5,306 bases of DNA, from positions 1-5,306 of the forward strand of contig CAIQGU010000323.1 in NCBI GenBank assembly GCA_903871435.1, in the 5' to 3' direction. Under the pieces are notes generated by a model. The model saw only the letters and a program-made list of their open reading frames with translations, did no database searches and had not been told where the DNA came from. The position numbers were made by a program, and so were the translations under genes. The stretch's first letter is position 1. Each line of letters starts with the position of its first letter. Below, in pieces: positions 1-5,291 of the stretch. Source of the stretch: an uncultured Burkholderiales bacterium. Lineage in GTDB: Bacteria > Pseudomonadota > Gammaproteobacteria > Burkholderiales > Burkholderiaceae_F.

Positions 1-1214
1 CTTCCACCCCAGCGTCCGCCAATTCCACCCCAGCCTCCGGCACGTCCACGCCAGCGTCCGCCACGTCCACTCCAGCCTCCGGCACGTCCACCCCAGCCCG
101 GGCGGCCACCGCGCGCTCCACCACGGCCACGGCGACGACAGCGCCCGGCGCCCACACCGCACTGGGATTCTCCCAGTTGCGGGCGACCGCCACAGACGGT
201 CCGGTGACGCTGTTCTATCCGACCGAAGCCTCCGAGGCGCCCCTCGAAATCGGGCGCGGACTCGATCTGTCGGTGGCGAACGAGGCCGCGCCAGCGTCCG
301 GCAACGGGCGGCTGGTGGTGATCTCGCACGGTTCGGGCGGCTCGCCCTGGGTGTATTCAGACCTGGCGCGGAGTCTCGTCAATGCCGGCTTTGTGGTCGC
401 GGTGCCCGAGCATCGGGGCGACAACTATCGTGATCCCGGCCATCCAGGGCCGGATAGCTGGGCCATCCGTCCAGGGGAAATCTCGCGCGCCATTGACGCG
501 ATCAGCCAAGACCCGCGCTTCCGCGCACAGCTGAAGCTGGACCGCGTCGGCGTCTACGGCATGTCGGCCGGCGGTCACACGGCGCTCAGTCTGGCGGGGG
601 GCCGCTGGTCGCGCGCCGGATTCATGCGGCATTGCGACGCGCACCTCGCCGAGGACTTTCAGGCCTGCGTCGGCCTCGCCACCCGCCTGACTGGCGGCAG
701 CCTCGATGCGGTGCGGCTGGCAGTGGCCCGCACCGTGATCGACCAGCGATTCAATGACGATGCTCCATACGCCGACACCGACCCACGCGTGGCCGCGATC
801 GTGGCCGCCGTTCCGTTTGCAGCCGACTTCGACATGGCGAGCCTTGCTCACCCTCGCGTACCACTCGCGCTGGTGACGGCCCGCCAGGACCGTTGGCTGG
901 CGCCGCGCTTCCATGCCGAGCGCGTGCTGGCGGCCTGCGCCGAATGCGAGCACCTGATCGACACCAATGGTGGGCACGGGTCGGCGCTTTCCCCGCTGCC
1001 GCTGGGCTTCAGCGAGCTGGAGGGCGACCTCCTCAACGATCCGCCAGGCTTCGACCGCGCCAAGGCGACCACGGAATTGGACCAGAAGGTGACGGCGTTT
1101 TTCGCCCAGCATCTCCTGCCATCCGGCACGTATCCTCTTGCGCTGCCGCTGCCGCTGCCGCTGCCGCTGCCGCTGCCGCTGCCGCTGCCGCTGCCGCAGG
1201 CCGCCACGCGCTAA
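1..1214 (+). CDS. Alpha/beta-hydrolase, dienelactone hydrolase-like (5' end outside window)
   Basis: Probable serine hydrolase of the alpha/beta-hydrolase fold, closest in style to the predicted dienelactone hydrolases; the substrate cannot be read from sequence. The reading frame (codons start at base 3) has no stop back to the window edge. A TTG at 177 is not a credible start, because the domain already begins just upstream with a GFSQL segment and no ribosome site precedes the TTG. Seen: an oxyanion-type HGSGG loop at 327-341, the nucleophile elbow GMSAGG with Ser at 564-566, a probable acid Asp in ARQDRW at 888-890, and the catalytic His in GGHGSA at 975-977. These lie in the order and spacing expected for the fold. 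About 60 residues between the elbow and the acid strand look like a lid. Cysteines in the lid and a CAEC pair near 936-947 would suit an exported enzyme with disulfides. The N-terminal part is a Ser/Thr/Pro repeat and the C-terminus a Leu-Pro tail. The fold is secure; location and substrate are inferred. Confidence 0.85.
   Translation, partial: STPASANSTPASGTSTPASATSTPASGTSTPARAATARSTTATATTAPGAHTALGFSQLRATATDGPVTLFYPTEASEAPLEIGRGLDLSVANEAAPASGNGRLVVISHGSGGSPWVYSDLARSLVNAGFVVAVPEHRGDNYRDPGHPGPDSWAIRPGEISRAIDAISQDPRFRAQLKLDRVGVYGMSAGGHTALSLAGGRWSRAGFMRHCDAHLAEDFQACVGLATRLTGGSLDAVRLAVARTVIDQRFNDDAPYADTDPRVAAIVAAVPFAADFDMASLAHPRVPLALVTARQDRWLAPRFHAERVLAACAECEHLIDTNGGHGSALSPLPLGFSELEGDLLNDPPGFDRAKATTELDQKVTAFFAQHLLPSGTYPLALPLPLPLPLPLPLPLPLPQAATR
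3..107 (+). repeat. 21-bp tandem repeat encoding STPAS(A/G)(N/T) heptapeptides
   Basis: Four full copies and one partial copy of a 21-bp unit start at 3, 24, 45, 66 and 87, in frame with the hydrolase. Each encodes Ser-Thr-Pro-Ala-Ser-(Ala/Gly)-(Asn/Thr). Copies 1 and 3 carry gcgtccgcca where copies 2 and 4 carry gcctccggca, so there is a higher-order 42-bp period. It probably continues left of the window. Such Ser/Thr/Pro-rich stretches usually act as flexible linkers in exported proteins; that role is inferred here. Confidence 0.85.
1143..1196 (+). repeat. Hexanucleotide microsatellite (CTGCCG)x9 encoding (Leu-Pro)9
   Basis: Nine exact, uninterrupted copies of CTGCCG lie in frame at the end of the hydrolase gene, followed by codons for Gln-Ala-Ala-Thr-Arg and a TAA stop. 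Because the unit is six bases, gain or loss of copies changes the tail by two residues without shifting the frame. The tail lies beyond the last helix of the hydrolase fold and is probably an extended, proline-rich extension. Confidence 0.95.
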
Positions 1215-1597
1215 GCGGACCAGGTTGAAGGGGCCCGATCAAATCCAGTGGCATTCTTGCTGCAGTGCGACTAAGCTATTTTCATCGGGTCCATATTGAT
1301 GGAGTTCGTGTGTTTCTTTCCCCTCGTGGGAAATCCTCCGCGCAAGCGGCGTCGGTCGGGCGCAACGCCCGCCGGCCTCTGAAGGCCTCGCTCCCGTCCC
1401 GTCCGGATCCTTGCGGAGCCTTCCACAACGCACCGGTCTTGAGCGTCCACACCGCTCCAGGCATCACCGACGCGACGCCCCCCGTGTGTCCCATTCCCCG
1501 ATCCACCGCCACCGCGGTGCCTCCGGGATTCGCGCGCCCATCAGGCAGCGCGGACGTATGCCGCCACGCACGACGGCCTTCCTGAAGGAGCTTCATC
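1215..1597. other. Non-coding gap between hydrolase and SPFH genes
   Basis: I see no convincing gene in these 383 bases; the short open frames on both strands have no ribosome site and no recognisable product. The first third (about 1270-1320) is clearly richer in A and T than its surroundings and is the likeliest place for the promoter of the SPFH gene, though no good -35/-10 pair stands out. Possible structures are a 9-bp pairing between 1231-1239 and 1284-1292 (one G-U), a TTTCCC/GGGAAA hairpin at 1317-1333, a GGGCG/CGCCC hairpin near 1358-1372 and the palindrome CACCGCGGTG at 1510-1519. None is a classical terminator with a T-run. Confidence 0.5.
1585..1590 (+). promoter_or_regulatory. 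Ribosome binding site of the SPFH gene
   Basis: AAGGAG lies seven bases before the ATG at 1598. It fixes that ATG as the start and places the hydrophobic segment at the N-terminus. Confidence 0.85.
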
Positions 1598-3649
1598 ATG
1601 TTTGACTTACTGACGTCCCTATGGGACCTCAACGGGCTGCGCTACACCCTCCTTGCCGTGATCACGGCACTTGCGCTCTGGCGTCTGTGGCAGCCCCTGC
1701 TCTGGCTGTTTGGCGTGATCATCGTGCCCGACGACAGCCTGGGCATGCTCACCAAGAAATTCGTCTTGTTTGGTGGGCACCGCGCGCTGCCGGATGGGCG
1801 CATCATTGCGCTGGACGGCGAAGCCGGTTACCAGGCTGACACCCTGGCCCCGGGCCTGCATTGGGCCCTTTGGCCTTGGCAGTTCAACGTTGAAGTCCGC
1901 CAATTCCTGGAAATCCCGCCTGGCAAGATCGGCGTGGTCGAAGCGCGTGACGGTCAGCCGCTGTCTGCAGGACGGATTCTCGCGCGCTCTGTGAACTGCG
2001 ACCTGTTCCAGGACGCGCGCGCCTTCCTGCGTAACGGCGGCCAGCGTGGTCCCCAAGCGACCGTCATCCCGCCCGGCACGTATCGCGTCAATTTTCTGCT
2101 GTTCGAGGTGCGCATCGAGGTCGCCTGCACCATCGAGCCCGGCACGGTTGGCGTGGTTGAGGCGCGCGATGGCGCACCGATACCCGGAGGTCGTGTGATC
2201 GGTCGCAGCGTGGTCTGCGACAGCTTCCAGGACGCCGACCGTTTCGTCGGCGGCGGTGGCGAGCGCGGCCCGCAGATGGACGTGATACCTCCTGGCACTT
2301 ACCGGATCAATCCGGCCGCCTTCAGCGTGATGCAGGTGCCCGCCGTGGATATCCCCGACAACAAGATCGGTGTGGTTACCACGCGCGAGGGTCGCGCCCT
2401 GCCTACGGGCGAGATCGCCGGCCCGGAAGTGCCCGGACACGATTCCTTCCAGAATCCGCAGGCCTTCCTTGATGGTGGCGGAAACAAGGGTCTGCAGGAA
2501 CAGGTGCTGCTCGCGGGTCGCTACTTCATCAATCCGCGCTTCGCTTCGGTGGAGATCGTCGAAATGGCTGAGGTCCCGATCGCACACGTGGGCGTCGTGA
2601 TCGCGTTCGTCGGCAGGCCCGGGCGTGATGTCAGCGGTGACGACTTCAAGCACGGCAATCTCGTGCAGAACGGGGAGAAAGGCGTCTGGATCACGCCGAT
2701 CGATCCGGGTCGCTATCCGATCAACCCGCACACCCACAACATCATTCCGGTACCGACCGCCAATGTGGTGCTCAACTGGGCGACGGGCAAGTCGGAAGCC
2801 CACCGGCTCGACGCCGCACTGTCGACCATCACCGTGCGTTCAGCGGACGGCTTCAAGTTCAACCTGGATGTGTCGCAGATCATCCATATCCCGCGCAGTG
2901 ATGCACCGCGGGTGATTGCGCGCTTTGGTGCGATGCAGGCGCTGGTGACGCAAGTCCTCGAGCCGACCATCGGCAACTACTTCCGGAACGCAGCGCAGGA
3001 CTCCGACATCATCGACTTTTTGAAAGAACGCTCGAAGCGCCAGGATGAAGCGCGGACCGCGATCAGCAGGGCGCTGGAGGAATACAACGTGGCGGGGGTG
3101 GATACCCTGATCGGCGATATCGTGCCGCCTGAAGAACTCATGCGCACGCTGACCGACCGCAAGATTGCCGAGCAGGAGCGCGTCACGTTCCAGACCCAGT
3201 GCGAAGCCCAGGCGGTTCGCCAGCAATTGGAGCAGGCGACCGCGCTGGCGACTACCCAGGCAAAGGTGGTCGATGCCGAGCGTCAGGTCGCGATTGCGCG
3301 CTTCGGTGCGGAAGCCCGAGTGGCCGCAGCCGAGGGTGATGCGCGCAGCAAGACCATCAATGCAGAAGCCGATGCCACCGTCGTGCGCACGGTCGGCGAC
3401 GCCGATGCCGCGCGGACCCTGGCCGTCGGTTCCGCGGAAGCCGAAGTTGTCCGTCGCAAGATCGACTCCATGGAGTCCGGCAACTACGCCGTCGTGCAGG
3501 TGGCCGAGGCCCTCTCGAAGGCCGGACAGAAGCTGGTCCCGGATATTATTGCGGGAGGTGGCGCCGGCCAGGCAGGCTCGCTCGTGGATGTGCTACTGGC
3601 CAACCTGATCCGGGATACGCGGCCGGCGAAGGCCATTGATCTGGCGTGA
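1598..3649 (+). CDS. Membrane-anchored flotillin-like SPFH/Band 7 protein with tandem N-terminal modules
   Basis: A 683-residue scaffold protein of the SPFH (stomatin/prohibitin/flotillin/HflK-C) superfamily. Known members oligomerise into rings or cages on membranes and organise membrane domains; no enzymatic activity is expected. Seen in order: a hydrophobic, Trp/Leu-rich membrane segment at residues 14-43; five tandem modules at 43-105, 106-178, 179-251, 252-325 and 326-392, the last merging with the start of the SPFH domain; the SPFH core to about residue 510; an Ala/Glu/Arg-rich coiled coil of flotillin type at about 510-622; and a C-terminal tail containing LVPDIIAGGG and a hydrophobic end at 661-671. 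The middle modules share a CDxFQDAxxF and GGQRGPQ pattern ending in PPGTYRIN. The start is set by AAGGAG seven bases upstream. The gene stands alone: no NfeD-type partner, often found beside such genes, is in the window. It is longer than classical flotillins because of the repeats. The family call is firm; the cellular role (membrane organisation or stress response) is inferred. Confidence 0.9.
   Translation: MFDLLTSLWDLNGLRYTLLAVITALALWRLWQPLLWLFGVIIVPDDSLGMLTKKFVLFGGHRALPDGRIIALDGEAGYQADTLAPGLHWALWPWQFNVEVRQFLEIPPGKIGVVEARDGQPLSAGRILARSVNCDLFQDARAFLRNGGQRGPQATVIPPGTYRVNFLLFEVRIEVACTIEPGTVGVVEARDGAPIPGGRVIGRSVVCDSFQDADRFVGGGGERGPQMDVIPPGTYRINPAAFSVMQVPAVDIPDNKIGVVTTREGRALPTGEIAGPEVPGHDSFQNPQAFLDGGGNKGLQEQVLLAGRYFINPRFASVEIVEMAEVPIAHVGVVIAFVGRPGRDVSGDDFKHGNLVQNGEKGVWITPIDPGRYPINPHTHNIIPVPTANVVLNWATGKSEAHRLDAALSTITVRSADGFKFNLDVSQIIHIPRSDAPRVIARFGAMQALVTQVLEPTIGNYFRNAAQDSDIIDFLKERSKRQDEARTAISRALEEYNVAGVDTLIGDIVPPEELMRTLTDRKIAEQERVTFQTQCEAQAVRQQLEQATALATTQAKVVDAERQVAIARFGAEARVAAAEGDARSKTINAEADATVVRTVGDADAARTLAVGSAEAEVVRRKIDSMESGNYAVVQVAEALSKAGQKLVPDIIAGGGAGQAGSLVDVLLANLIRDTRPAKAIDLA
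1724..2773 (+). repeat. Five tandem protein modules in the SPFH gene (unit about 219 bp)
   Basis: Module boundaries by hand alignment are 1724-1912 (divergent), 1913-2131, 2132-2350, 2351-2572 and 2573-2773 (divergent, entering the SPFH domain). The second and third modules match at about 42 of 73 residues in my alignment with no gap. Each begins with a Pro-x-x-x-(Ile/Val)-Gly-Val-Val type strand and most end with Pro-Gly-Thr-Tyr-Arg-(Ile/Val)-Asn or a variant. The identical peptide GVVEARDG is encoded at 1931-1954 and 2150-2173 with five third-position differences, so this is an old duplication kept by selection on the protein, not a recent DNA copy. Confidence 0.85.
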
Positions 3650-3650
3650 A

Positions 3651-3681
3651 CCTGGAGGCAGGAAAGGTTCCTGCCTCCAGG
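3651..3681. terminator. Perfect 14-bp hairpin between convergent genes
   Basis: CCTGGAGGCAGGAA, a three-base loop AGG, then TTCCTGCCTCCAGG. The stem begins one base after the SPFH stop codon and lies 35 bases beyond the stop of the opposing cytochrome gene. Its position between convergent genes suggests a two-way terminator or mRNA 3'-end protector. There is no T-run on either side, so it is not a textbook intrinsic terminator; transcripts may end by another mechanism. Confidence 0.7.
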
Positions 3682-3716
3682 CGGATTGCAGGCCCCGGCG
3701 CGGGTGGGCGGACGGG

Positions 3717-4355
3717 TCAGTTGAGGGCAGCGATATACCGGGCCAGGTCCTGCATTTCCTTCTCCGACAGCCGGGATGCAACGATGCGCATCACATTGCC
3801 GCCTTCCGTGCCGCGCTCGGCGGATTTGAAGGCCTCAAGTTCGGACCATACATAGAGAGCCGGCTGGCCAGCGACCCGCGGCACCCCGGCCGCGGCCAGA
3901 CCTGCGCCGCGTGGACCATGGCAGCTTTGGCAGGCCGGGACACCGGCAGCAGGGTTGCCCTGACTGAAAAGGCGCTCGCCTGCCGGCGTGGGCGCCGGAG
4001 CGGCCGACGTGCGTTCCACGGGCGCCGGGATCGCGCTCAGATAGGCTGCCACGTCGCGGATGTCAGCGGGCGCGAGCCGGGCGCTGACGTCGGTCATGGT
4101 GAGGTCCTCGCGGCTGCGCGTCTTGAAATTCATGAGCTGCTCAGTGATGTATTCCGGCCGCTGGCCCGACAGTTTGGGATACGCCTTGCCGGACGCTTTG
4201 CCGTCGGCGCCGTGGCAGTTTGCGCAGCTTGCCGCGACGATGGCGCGGCCGCGCGCGGCGTCGCCGGACATCGGGTCGGCGGCATTGGCTGACATGGAGA
4301 AGCCGATGTTGGCGCACAGGCAGGCGATGAGGCAGAAGTGTCGGGTAGCGAACAT
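3717..4355 (-). CDS. Diheme cytochrome c, cytochrome c4-like, exported
   Basis: A 212-residue periplasmic electron carrier with two class I cytochrome c domains in tandem, as in cytochrome c4, which passes electrons from the bc1 complex to terminal oxidases in many proteobacteria. Seen: a signal peptide at residues 1-25 (likely cleavage after ANA); first heme site CANCH at 44-48 (bases 4212-4226) with axial Met87 in the following TMTDVSARL segment; an Ala/Pro-rich linker at about 109-124; second heme site CQSCH at 142-146 (3918-3932) with probable axial Met189. Both halves keep the PxLxGQ-type (KLSGQ, RVAGQ) and FKxxxR segments typical of c4. Length is close to the usual 200 residues. AAGGA seven bases before the ATG supports the start. 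It runs toward the SPFH gene and shares the hairpin region with it. Family call strong; the partner oxidase is not in the window. Confidence 0.92.
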   Translation of the reverse strand: MFATRHFCLIACLCANIGFSMSANAADPMSGDAARGRAIVAASCANCHGADGKASGKAYPKLSGQRPEYITEQLMNFKTRSREDLTMTDVSARLAPADIRDVAAYLSAIPAPVERTSAAPAPTPAGERLFSQGNPAAGVPACQSCHGPRGAGLAAAGVPRVAGQPALYVWSELEAFKSAERGTEGGNVMRIVASRLSEKEMQDLARYIAALN

Positions 4356-4362
4356 GGAATTA

Positions 4363-4367
4363 TCCTT
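4363..4367 (-). promoter_or_regulatory. Ribosome binding site of the cytochrome gene
   Basis: On the minus strand AAGGA stands seven bases before the ATG at 4355. This supports the start that yields a complete signal peptide over the internal Met at residue 21. Confidence 0.75.
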
Positions 4368-4495
4368 AAGGTAGGCGCGAAGGCACAGCGCGTTGAGCCG
4401 TCAAAAGTCCGAATCTGGAGAAACGGCAACCCGCGGCCCTTCTTGAGCTCGCTGCCCGAGCGTTCTCAATCTTTAACATTCGCCAGCTCGCGACC

Positions 4496-4546
4496 GAGCC
4501 AAGCCCGCCAGGGAGCCAAGCCCGCGACCGAGCCAAACCCGCCCGC
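4496..4546. repeat. Three-copy 17-bp direct repeat
   Basis: The core GAGCCAAGCCCGC occurs at 4496, 4513 and 4530 (third copy with A for G at one position), spaced exactly 17 bases apart. It is about 140 bases upstream of the cytochrome start, outside any gene I accept. It may be a slippage-born minisatellite or repeated protein-binding sites; the sequence does not decide. Confidence 0.75.
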
Positions 4547-4707
4547 CACCTCGCCAGGTCCGCCCGCTGCGCCTCGGTCCAGCGTGGCGCCCGTGTTGAA
4601 GCGCATCATGCGAAGTACCGGTGCAGGCATGAACCTGATCACACCGGCCCTTTGTGGCTCTGTCGCGGAAGGGCGGCGCTGCACCAGGGCCGGCGAGAGG
4701 CATTCGG

Positions 4708-4735
4708 AAAAAAAAGCCCGGCGCGCGGCCGGGCT
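4708..4735 (-). terminator. Intrinsic terminator of the charged heptad-protein gene
   Basis: Read on the minus strand, an 8-bp GC-rich stem (AGCCCGGC, five-base loop, GCCGGGCT) runs directly into eight T residues. It lies 20 bases beyond the stop codon of the gene ending at 4756. This is a textbook rho-independent terminator and separates that gene from the cytochrome gene downstream. Confidence 0.93.
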
Positions 4736-4755
4736 CGGGACGGCTGGGGGCGTCC

Positions 4756-5157
4756 TCAGTTGATCTTGGCCGCGTCCTTGTTGCGGTCAGCCACATCACG
4801 CCTGCGTTCCTTGTGATCTTTGCTCAAGTCAGCCTTGTCATGGGCGAGGTCACGCTTTTCGTGCTTGATTTCGCGGTTCTCCCGCTCGCGCGCCAATTCC
4901 GCCTTGCGCGCATCCTTGAAATCCTTCTTCTTCAAATCCGCATCTTCTGCACGCTGGTCGGCGTTGCGCTCGCGGCGCTCCTCGCCGAGCTTGCGGTCGT
5001 CGCGGTGGAGGTCGGCCGCGTCCTTGCGGATATCGCGGTTGTCGTGGCGTATATCGGCGTTGTCCTGCCGGATGTCCTGCACCGCCGTAGCGGTCTGGGC
5101 GAAGGTGGGCGCGGCGAGCACACCCAGCAGGGCGGCGATCATAAAAGGTGTTTTCAT
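4756..5157 (-). CDS. Small exported, highly charged heptad-repeat protein of unknown function
   Basis: A 133-residue protein I cannot assign to a named family. A signal peptide covers residues 1-20 (hydrophobic core, likely cleavage after TFA), so the mature part is probably periplasmic. That part is a mixed-charge chain: by hand count 31 Asp/Glu and 33 Lys/Arg in 113 residues, no Cys, Trp or Tyr and one Phe. Residues 27-57 show a strict seven-residue period with Ile/Leu at 29, 36, 43, 50 and 57 in the pattern D-(I/L)-x-x-(D/E); the pattern returns at 74-79, 96-100, 103-107 and 110-114. This predicts a long salt-bridged helix or a weak coiled coil. The frame extends upstream to 5235, but the ATG at 5157 is chosen because GGAGA lies seven bases before it and the signal peptide starts there. 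A strong terminator follows. It appears to be transcribed alone. Confidence 0.85.
   Translation of the reverse strand: MKTPFMIAALLGVLAAPTFAQTATAVQDIRQDNADIRHDNRDIRKDAADLHRDDRKLGEERRERNADQRAEDADLKKKDFKDARKAELARERENREIKHEKRDLAHDKADLSKDHKERRRDVADRNKDAAKIN
4996..5079 (-). repeat. 21-bp periodic repeat encoding four D-(I/L)-x-x-D heptads
   Basis: Residues 27-54 of the charged protein form four consecutive heptads (QDIRQDN, ADIRHDN, RDIRKDA, ADLHRDD). The DNA keeps the 21-base period with near-identical gatatcc/gatgtcc cores on the plus strand, consistent with growth by tandem duplication. Confidence 0.75.
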
Positions 5158-5164
5158 TCTTGAT

Positions 5165-5169
5165 TCTCC
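5165..5169 (-). promoter_or_regulatory. Ribosome binding site of the charged-protein gene
   Basis: Minus-strand GGAGA lies seven bases before the ATG at 5157. It decides for this start over the upstream ATG at 5235, which has no such site and would bury the signal peptide inside the protein. Confidence 0.8.
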
Positions 5170-5264
5170 ATTTGGGATCTTCAGGGAACTTCGGGTTGCG
5201 GCGCGCCTGCCATTCACAACGAAGCGATCCCGCATGGCGTTGACCTTGTGATGCGTTCCCGCAC

Positions 5265-5291
5265 CGGCGCTGACGCCACCTGTCAGCGCCG
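5265..5291. repeat. 10-bp perfect inverted repeat upstream of the charged-protein gene
   Basis: CGGCGCTGAC, seven bases, then GTCAGCGCCG, centred about 120 bases before the start codon at 5157. No T-run follows on either strand. It could be the hairpin of a gene beyond the right edge or an operator for the charged-protein gene. A minus-strand TTGACA at 5301-5306 beside it would be a perfect -35 box, but I find no good -10 partner. Confidence 0.55.

Larger units (their letters stand above)
4356..4755. other. Gap between charged-protein gene and cytochrome gene
   Basis: These 400 bases hold the terminator of the right-hand gene (4708-4735), a 17-bp tandem repeat (4496-4546) and, at the left end, the leader of the cytochrome gene. 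A minus-strand TTGACG (bases 4399-4404) resembles a -35 box but has no matching -10 at the right distance. The AT-rich stretch at about 4465-4480 is the other possible promoter area. Open frames across the gap lack ribosome sites, and the plus-strand one runs through the terminator, so I call no gene here. Confidence 0.55.

Noticed and set aside
3..107. CRISPR-like array
   Set aside because: The 21-base units are contiguous with no unique spacers and are in frame with the hydrolase, so this is a coding tandem repeat.
177..179. TTG as the hydrolase start codon
   Set aside because: No ribosome site precedes it, the frame stays open upstream, and the conserved-looking start of the domain (GFSQL) lies partly before it.
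357..1112. A 251-codon minus-strand open frame opposite the hydrolase gene
   Set aside because: The plus-strand frame carries a complete catalytic triad; the antisense product has no recognisable domain.
848..1207. Minus-strand frame beginning with Gly-Ser repeats
   Set aside because: The Gly-Ser run is only the antisense reading of the CTGCCG microsatellite; the rest shadows the hydrolase.
1282..1632. A 116-codon minus-strand frame covering the hydrolase-SPFH gap
   Set aside because: It overlaps the start and ribosome site of the SPFH gene, has no own ribosome site and no recognisable domain.
1619..2803. A 394-codon open frame on the minus strand opposite the SPFH gene
   Set aside because: It lies wholly inside a well-supported gene, has no ribosome site and its protein is a His/Arg/Asp-rich mixture with no known motif; long antisense frames are common in GC-rich genes.
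3636..4292. A 218-codon plus-strand frame across the cytochrome gene
   Set aside because: It overlaps the SPFH stop, the hairpin and both heme motifs on the other strand, with no ribosome site.
4376..4404. Sigma-70 promoter for the cytochrome gene based on minus-strand TTGACG
   Set aside because: At 16-18 bases spacing the -10 position reads TTCGCG-like sequence, which does not resemble TATAAT.
4466..4684. A 72-codon minus-strand frame upstream of the cytochrome
   Set aside because: It would start with GTG with no ribosome site, shows no recognisable domain and reads through the 17-bp repeat.
4338..4763. A 141-codon plus-strand frame in the gap before the charged-protein gene
   Set aside because: It starts inside the cytochrome gene, runs through the intrinsic terminator and repeat, and has a low-complexity composition.
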